From the NCBI GenBank assembly GCA_016292575.1, contig JAEDIH010000033.1:1-15321 (forward strand): a stretch of DNA of 15,321 nt. Reading direction: 5' to 3'. This document shows positions 1 to 5,500 of this stretch, piece by piece. The notes beneath the pieces were generated by a model. That model ran no database searches, was not told the DNA's origin, and saw only the letters and a program-made list of their open reading frames with translations. The DNA comes from Clostridiaceae bacterium. Its GTDB lineage: Bacteria; Bacillota; Clostridia; Oscillospirales; Acutalibacteraceae. Both the position numbers and the translations under genes were made by a program. Each line of letters begins with the position of its first letter. Positions within the stretch are counted from its first letter, which is position 1.

Positions 1-2001
1 GGCTGCACCGCAAAGCTTGTTACAACGCTTGATAAGATTCCGCATAACTATACTCTTACGAAATCGGTTCCGCCCACCTGCACCGACAGCGGCTACGATG
101 TTTATTCCTGCGCCACCGAGCGCTGCACGGCGAGCTATAATGTTGTAACCAAATCTGCAACCGGTCATAACTTCACCGAGGATACAACTCGCTATGTGGC
201 TCCGGGCTGCGCAACTGTCGGCCACAAGTACTTCAAGTGCAGCGTTTGCGACATTGACGGTTATGATTACGAGGTACCGGCAACAGGCAGCCACATCTAC
301 AATGTAACCGAAACGGTTCCTGCAGCCTGTGAGACAGCCGGCTACACCTATAACAAGTGCGCTTGCGGCGCGGTTGATAATTCGAGCGTCAAGGCTCTTG
401 ATCCGCTCGGTCACAATTACACTGTTAACATGGGTAACGGCGTGATGAAGTGCGAGCGCTGCGACAAGACCATCACCGTCGAAAAGACTGTTACCGAGGA
501 CGGCGTCACTCACGCATTCGTTGGTAAGATTACCAAGCAGTCCACCTGCACGGAGCAGGGCATCATGACATACACCTGCCAGAATCATGCTGACTGCGCG
601 AAGAATCATACCGAAAAGCTTCCGCTTGCTTCTCACAGCGCAACGGCAGCAAGCATTGTTAAGGTTGAGCCGCAGTGCAAGGAGGACGGAACGCTCATCA
701 ACGGATCCATCACCGTCAACTGCTCGGTCTGCGGAACGCAGATAGTTGAAACAATAATTGTTCCGGCAGCTCATAAGTATGAGGTCGTTAAGGTTGAAAG
801 AGCAACCTGCGGCTCAAAGGGAAGGGTTACCGAATGCTGCTCAGTCTGCGGAAACGAAAGAGTTACCGAGCTTGAGATGAACCCAAGCGCTCATGAATTT
901 GAAGGAACACCTTCAATCAGTGTACCGGCAACCTGCACAACAGACGGATATGCGGTCTACAACTGCAAGCACTGCGATGCTCAGAAGTTTGTAAAGACCG
1001 GCGAAAAGCTTAATCATCAGCACACCGAGACTGTTACCAAGGACGCAACCTGTGAGGCTGAAGGCTATGTCCGCATCACCTGCAAGGATTGCGGAAAGAT
1101 ACTCAGCGAGGAGACACTTGAAAAAACAGCGCATACTAAAACGGTTATCACCATTGAGCCGACCTGCACAAGCGGCGGAACCATAACAACCAAGTGCTCC
1201 GTTTGCGGAAAGCTCCTTGAGGATATCGTATACACTAATGCCAATGGTCATACCTGGGGCGACTGGGTAGTGATTTCCGGCGGAACCTGCGAGGTTGAGG
1301 GTCAGAGAAAAAGAGTGTGTACTGTCTGCGGCGAGACAGAGATAATCTCCACCGGAGCCGGCGAGCACGTCTATCCCGAAAATGGCGTTGTAACACCGCC
1401 TACCTGCACTACCGACGGCTTTACGACCTATACATGTACTGTTTGCAATAATTATTCGATAGTCAAGGACTATGTGCCGAAGCTCGGTCACAAGTATTCA
1501 AACGACTATAAGATAGTTATTGAACCGACCTGCCATTCGACCGGCTCAAAGGCTCACTACTGCATCAACTGCGGAAGCTTTGAGCAGGATCAAAGCCGAT
1601 ATATTGAACTTCCTAAGCTTGCTCATACTTACGGCGAGTGGGTGGTTGTTACCGCGCCGACCTGCGACACCAACGGCGTGAGAGTACGCACCTGCACCAC
1701 CGGCTGTTCGGAAAGTGATGAAGGACACACCCAGACCGAAGCCGTTGGAAAAATCGGTCATAACTACGGCGATTGGGAAGTTACAAAGAAAGCTACCTGC
1801 GTTGAGGAAGGCTCGCAGAGAAGATACTGCGATCGCTGCAAGACGTGGGAGGTTCAGACCATTCCCAAGGGCGGTCACAACCGTGTTGCAGACAACGCTG
1901 TTGAAGCAACCTGCACAGCCGTCGGCAAGACTGCCGGAAGCCATTGTTCGCTTTGCGGTTACGTATTTGTTGCTCAGAAGGAGATACCGATGAAGGATCA
2001 C
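1..2001 (+). repeat. Tandem C-CxxC-H protein modules (about 15), first gene
   Basis: These are coding repeats at roughly 110-135 bp spacing. Each unit reads as [AP]TC-x(3-4)-G-x(5-8)-C-x2-C-x(10-16)-[GA]H. Well-formed examples have their first Cys near bases 937, 1051, 1165, 1399 and 1531. A few units deviate: around 1690-1730 the pair is C-x3-C, and near 430-510 there is an incomplete unit with only the C-x2-C part. At DNA level the units are diverged; only short stretches such as CCGGCAACCTGCAC (925-938) are exact matches to units in the neighbouring gene. Confidence 0.85.
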
Positions 2002-2184
2002 ATGGATCTTAACGGTGACGGCAAGTGCGAGGGCTGCAATATGACAATGCACTTTGATGACGGAAAAGACACCTGTCTCTGCCATGGAACAGGCTTCAGA
2101 GCGTTCATCTATAAGATAGTCCTGATTATCTGGAAGATCTTCAAGATTAACAAGACCTGCGTCTGCGGTGCAAAGCACTATTAA
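1..2184 (+). CDS. Large Cys/His-repeat surface protein, 5'-truncated by the window (C-terminal 727 residues)
   Basis: The frame is open from base 1 to the TAA at 2182-2184, so the N-terminus lies outside the window. The GTG at 196 is an ordinary internal valine codon, not a start. The visible part is about 15 modules of roughly 40 residues, each with a first Cys (often in a PTC or ATC context), a Gly about five residues later, a C-x2-C pair (often CSVCG) and a closing Gly-His or Ala-His. The last module runs into an acidic loop with D669, N671, D673 and the pair C676/C679. The tail holds C692-x-C694-H695, a 24-residue hydrophobic/basic stretch ending WKIFKINK, then C720-x-C722 and H726. It is a tandem paralogue of the next gene and is probably exported like it, although its signal peptide is not visible. 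The CxxC is not followed by His, so this is not a c-type haem protein. Such modules recur in secreted proteins of Clostridia, but I know of no proven function. Zinc binding by the C3H set is inference. Confidence 0.85.
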   Translation, partial: GCTAKLVTTLDKIPHNYTLTKSVPPTCTDSGYDVYSCATERCTASYNVVTKSATGHNFTEDTTRYVAPGCATVGHKYFKCSVCDIDGYDYEVPATGSHIYNVTETVPAACETAGYTYNKCACGAVDNSSVKALDPLGHNYTVNMGNGVMKCERCDKTITVEKTVTEDGVTHAFVGKITKQSTCTEQGIMTYTCQNHADCAKNHTEKLPLASHSATAASIVKVEPQCKEDGTLINGSITVNCSVCGTQIVETIIVPAAHKYEVVKVERATCGSKGRVTECCSVCGNERVTELEMNPSAHEFEGTPSISVPATCTTDGYAVYNCKHCDAQKFVKTGEKLNHQHTETVTKDATCEAEGYVRITCKDCGKILSEETLEKTAHTKTVITIEPTCTSGGTITTKCSVCGKLLEDIVYTNANGHTWGDWVVISGGTCEVEGQRKRVCTVCGETEIISTGAGEHVYPENGVVTPPTCTTDGFTTYTCTVCNNYSIVKDYVPKLGHKYSNDYKIVIEPTCHSTGSKAHYCINCGSFEQDQSRYIELPKLAHTYGEWVVVTAPTCDTNGVRVRTCTTGCSESDEGHTQTEAVGKIGHNYGDWEVTKKATCVEEGSQRRYCDRCKTWEVQTIPKGGHNRVADNAVEATCTAVGKTAGSHCSLCGYVFVAQKEIPMKDHMDLNGDGKCEGCNMTMHFDDGKDTCLCHGTGFRAFIYKIVLIIWKIFKINKTCVCGAKHY

Positions 2185-2232
2185 TCCGGCGCTCAGATTT
2201 AAAACGTTCGCTGAAAACCTATAATTAAAAAG

Positions 2233-2265
2233 CCGCCCGTTTGCAAAAAAGCAGACGGGCGGTTT
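2233..2265 (+). terminator. Intrinsic terminator of the first repeat gene
   Basis: A 12-bp stem (2233-2244 with 2251-2262, one G-U wobble) closes an AAAAAA loop and is followed by TTTCCTGT. It sits about 50 bp after the stop codon, which shows that the second repeat gene is not simply co-transcribed with the first. Confidence 0.85.
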
Positions 2266-2338
2266 CCTGTCAGGTATACAGAACATTGAAAAGCTGTTGT
2301 CATTTTAACTATAAATTATTTGTTAATTTTTACGTCAC

Positions 2339-2352
2339 AATTTCATGAAATT
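2339..2352. promoter_or_regulatory. Perfect 14-bp palindrome, candidate operator
   Basis: AATTTCATGAAATT is its own reverse complement and ends two bases before the -35 box of the second repeat gene. Its centre lies about 45 bp upstream of the expected transcription start, a usual position for an activator or for a repressor touching the -35. The cognate regulator is unknown. Confidence 0.45.
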
Positions 2353-2354
2353 CA

Positions 2355-2383
2355 TTGACTTTTGATTAAAAATCGCTTATTAT
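2355..2383 (+). promoter_or_regulatory. Sigma-A type promoter of the 1879-residue repeat protein
   Basis: TTGACT at 2355-2360 is followed by a 17-bp spacer and TATTAT at 2378-2383; each box matches the consensus at five of six positions. The expected start near 2390 gives a leader of about 175 nt. A second palindrome, CTATG-TAT-CATAG (2386-2398), overlaps the predicted start point. Confidence 0.7.
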
Positions 2384-2412
2384 AACTATGTATCATAGGA
2401 TAGGTTTATAGT

Positions 2413-2541
2413 CTGAATTATTATATTCAGTTTTCTGCTTCGTATCGGTCAGGAAAGCGGAGCAGGTTACCCGTTAATCGGCTGTTTAAAAAGTCCGTTG
2501 ATATAGACCTTGTTTTCCCTCGCGGTTGTGCGGGAAAAGTT
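2413..2541 (+). other. Structured 5' leader of the large repeat gene, unassigned
   Basis: Three hairpins can be drawn by eye in the leader. CTGAAT/ATTCAG (2413-2430) is followed by TTTT. CTGCTTCG/CGGAGCAG (2435-2442 with 2458-2465) has one wobble. TTTTCCC/GGGAAAA lies near 2513-2537. I looked for c-di-GMP class I and II riboswitch cores and did not find them. No known riboswitch is assigned. The rest of the 2185-2563 gap holds only the terminator, palindromes and promoter listed separately. Confidence 0.35.
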
Positions 2542-2550
2542 CACTTTCTA

Positions 2551-2557
2551 AAGGAGG
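2551..2557 (+). promoter_or_regulatory. Ribosome binding site deciding the ATG at 2567
   Basis: AAGGAGG lies nine bases before ATG 2567 and six before the in-frame TTG at 2564. The ATG is the ordinary choice; the TTG start would add only one residue. Confidence 0.8.
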
Positions 2558-2566
2558 AATTTCTTG

Positions 2567-5500
2567 ATGAAGAAGTTTTTAAGAACAGGAAAAAAGACCC
2601 TCTCTGTTTTCCTTGCGGTTCTGATGGCGTTCACCGCTCTGGTGTTTGCCGCGCCGCAAAAGGCGGAAGCTGTTAATGCAGGTAAGTATTATGTCAGAGT
2701 TACCTGCTATAACGACAACCCCAAGGATGCCAAGGGCAGCTATACCGCCCCGTGGCAGGACTCAACCGGAGGCTATTCCGTCAATGGCAATTACAGTAAT
2801 GCAAAAAACACAAACGGAAGAACAAGCTACAATTCCGGCGGCGGCTATACGATTTTCTTTAATAAAGCCGACGGAACCGAAAGCTATGTGACAAAGGATC
2901 TTGAAACTTTTATTCAAAAAGACTATGACAATAAGGGTAAAACCGAATCCTTTGTAACGGCCTGCGAGGGCTTCCCGACCAAAATTCAGTATTATAACTG
3001 TGAATCCGACGGCGTTTCGGCGCTTATAAGCGAGTGGCATATTCAGAAAATTGAAGTTGCAAGCAGCAGTAGTATGACTGACGCTAAGATCCTCTGGTCG
3101 GGCAATTTCGGCGTTGACTCAAAGTCAAGCGCATATATCGGATACATATATCTCGACTCGTACGGAACAACAAAGCTCAGCAAGCCCAAGAGCGGAACCA
3201 CCGGCTCATGGGAGACTGTTACCAATTCAGGCTACGACAGCAAGTGGGTTACCCCCGTTCCCACCTCCATTGACTGGGTTTCGGCGTCCGAAAACAACCT
3301 TACAATTTCAACCGGTTCAAATGCCGTAAACAGACCCTTCAAGTTCAACATTCTTGATCAGTACGGCGTTGTTATGAGCACAAGTGCCTTGCATGCCGCC
3401 AACGCCGAGCCGACCGTCAGCGTGACCGCAACAAACTTTGCAGGCGGCACTGTTTCAACGGAAAATAACGCAAACCTCTATTATACTTTTGTAAACGGTA
3501 CCGGTAATTACACGGCAACAGTATACGCAAAGCCCGCTCTCAAGAGCCTTACGCAGGGCATAAACTCCTATGAAGTTACGATTTATGTTTCCGTACCCGG
3601 ACCCGGTATCGGCGCGAGTAAAACTTTCACAATCTATGACCCGAAGTATACCGTTTCCTTTGACGCAAACGGCGGCAATGATCTTGCACCGAAGTCAACG
3701 GGGGTTTATTACGGTGAGTCGCTTGCTTCTCAGGCGGCACTTGACGGCACCTCAAACTATCCCACCGGCGGAACCTACGCAGGTCACAGCTGGCTCGGTC
3801 TTTTTGACGCAAGAAACGGCGGAAACGCAATGGATCCGAACGCTGCCGTAACAGCCTCAAAGACCTACTATGCACAGTGGGATGAGAATACCTATGTTGT
3901 TGTTTTCCTTGATAAAGAAGGCAAGAGCGTTGACATTCAGTACGTTCCTTACGGAGGAAATGCCAACGGTGCTGCCGCAGCGGCAAAGCTCGGCAAAGCA
4001 AAGTCCACGCCCGATAAGCACTTCACTTTCAATGGCTGGGATCGGAACGTAAACGGCGTTTCCGCAAACATGATTGTTAAAGCAGTCTATGAAGAAGCAG
4101 CCCATACCTTTGACAGCGGTGTAGATGTTGCCGCCAACTGTCAGCACGGCGCCGGCAAGGAATATACCTGCACCGTCTGCGACTATAAAAAGGTTGTAAC
4201 AACAAGCTCCGTGCTCGGTGGACATACGCTGACCGGACTCATTCAGGACGTTGCCCCCACCTGCACCGAAGAGGGCAAGGGACATAGGGAATGCACCGTC
4301 TGCGGCGCAATCGTTGAGGCTGATACTGCAATTCCTGCACTCGGTCACAGCTATAAGATTGAAGTTACCGCTGAGGCAACCTGCGCAGCCGAGGGAGAAA
4401 GGTCTCTCACCTGCACAAGATGCGGCGTTGCAACAACCGAAGCAATCCCCAAAATCCAGCATAGTTATGTTGTTAAGAGCCATGTTGACGCAACCTGCGA
4501 CAACAGCAGCTATGACGTTATGGAGTGCTCAGTCTGCAAGGATACCTATAATATGTACCTCGGCGCGGCTTCAAACGAGCACACCTGGAGCGAAAGCTAT
4601 AACAGCGCAACCGGTATCCTCACTCTGACCTGCTCTGTTTGCGACACTGTTAAAACCGTTGACATAGGCGCAAACATTGAAAACTACACAAGTGCAGCTG
4701 TTACCACCCAGCCGACCTGCAAAGAGGACGGCGTTGTTACCGTTACTGCCGGTACCGGCAGCTACACTGTAACAATCAGCAAGGAGAGTATTCCTCACAG
4801 CTTTGAAACAGAGGTTACTCCGGCAACCTGCACGGCTGACGGAAAGATTGTCAACGTCTGCACCGTTTGCGGCTATCGCGACGAAACAAACGCAAAGACA
4901 ATTTCAAAGCTCGGTCATGACCTTGCAGAAACGATAACCACCCCGGCAACCTGCACAGCTGTCGGTGTAAAGACAATCTCCTGCAAGAGAGACGGCTGCA
5001 CTTACAGCACTACTGAAAATATCTCCGCAACCGGACATAAGAAAAGCGCGGTTGTTCTTGACTGCACCTCCGGCGGAAAAATCAAGTGTGCAGTCTGCGG
5101 CGAAGAGATTGCAGACATTCCGGCAAGGGAGCACACCTATACCGGCGCAGTAAGAACCGTTCCTGCAACCTGCTCAACCAACGGCATTAAGTATACAAAG
5201 TGTGCCTACTGTAACGCTGAAAAGGCAGAGCTTACCGACAAGCTCTCTCACACCTACGGCGAATGGGAGGTAATGGTTCCGGCAAAGTGCGGTGCTCAGG
5301 GCGTTCAGAAGCGTACCTGCGTTTGCGGCGCGTATGAAACGGAAATTATTCCTGCTCTCACCCACGATATTTATATTGCCGAAGAAAGCCATGCAACCTG
5401 CACTCAGGCAGGCGTAAGGGTTGAAAAATGTACCCGTCTCGGCTGCGACTATGAAGATACAACGGTAACTCAGCCCACAGGTCATGCTCTTGACAGCGGC

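Noticed and set aside
196..198. GTG as a start codon for the first repeat gene
   Set aside because: The frame is open back to base 1 and encodes further intact repeat modules upstream, so this is an internal valine.
2005..2037. Dockerin domain
   Set aside because: Only one DxNxDG-like loop is present and there is no duplicated loop-helix unit.
913..2286. Long minus-strand reading frames across the first repeat gene (913-1491 and 1546-2286)
   Set aside because: They mirror the biased codons of the repeats, have no ribosome binding site or recognisable domain, and oppose a clearly real gene.
2400..2540. c-di-GMP riboswitch in the leader of the giant gene
   Set aside because: A GGTTACC stretch near 2465 is reminiscent, but the GGGCAAACC and GACGCAAAGC core segments of class I are absent, and class II does not fit either.
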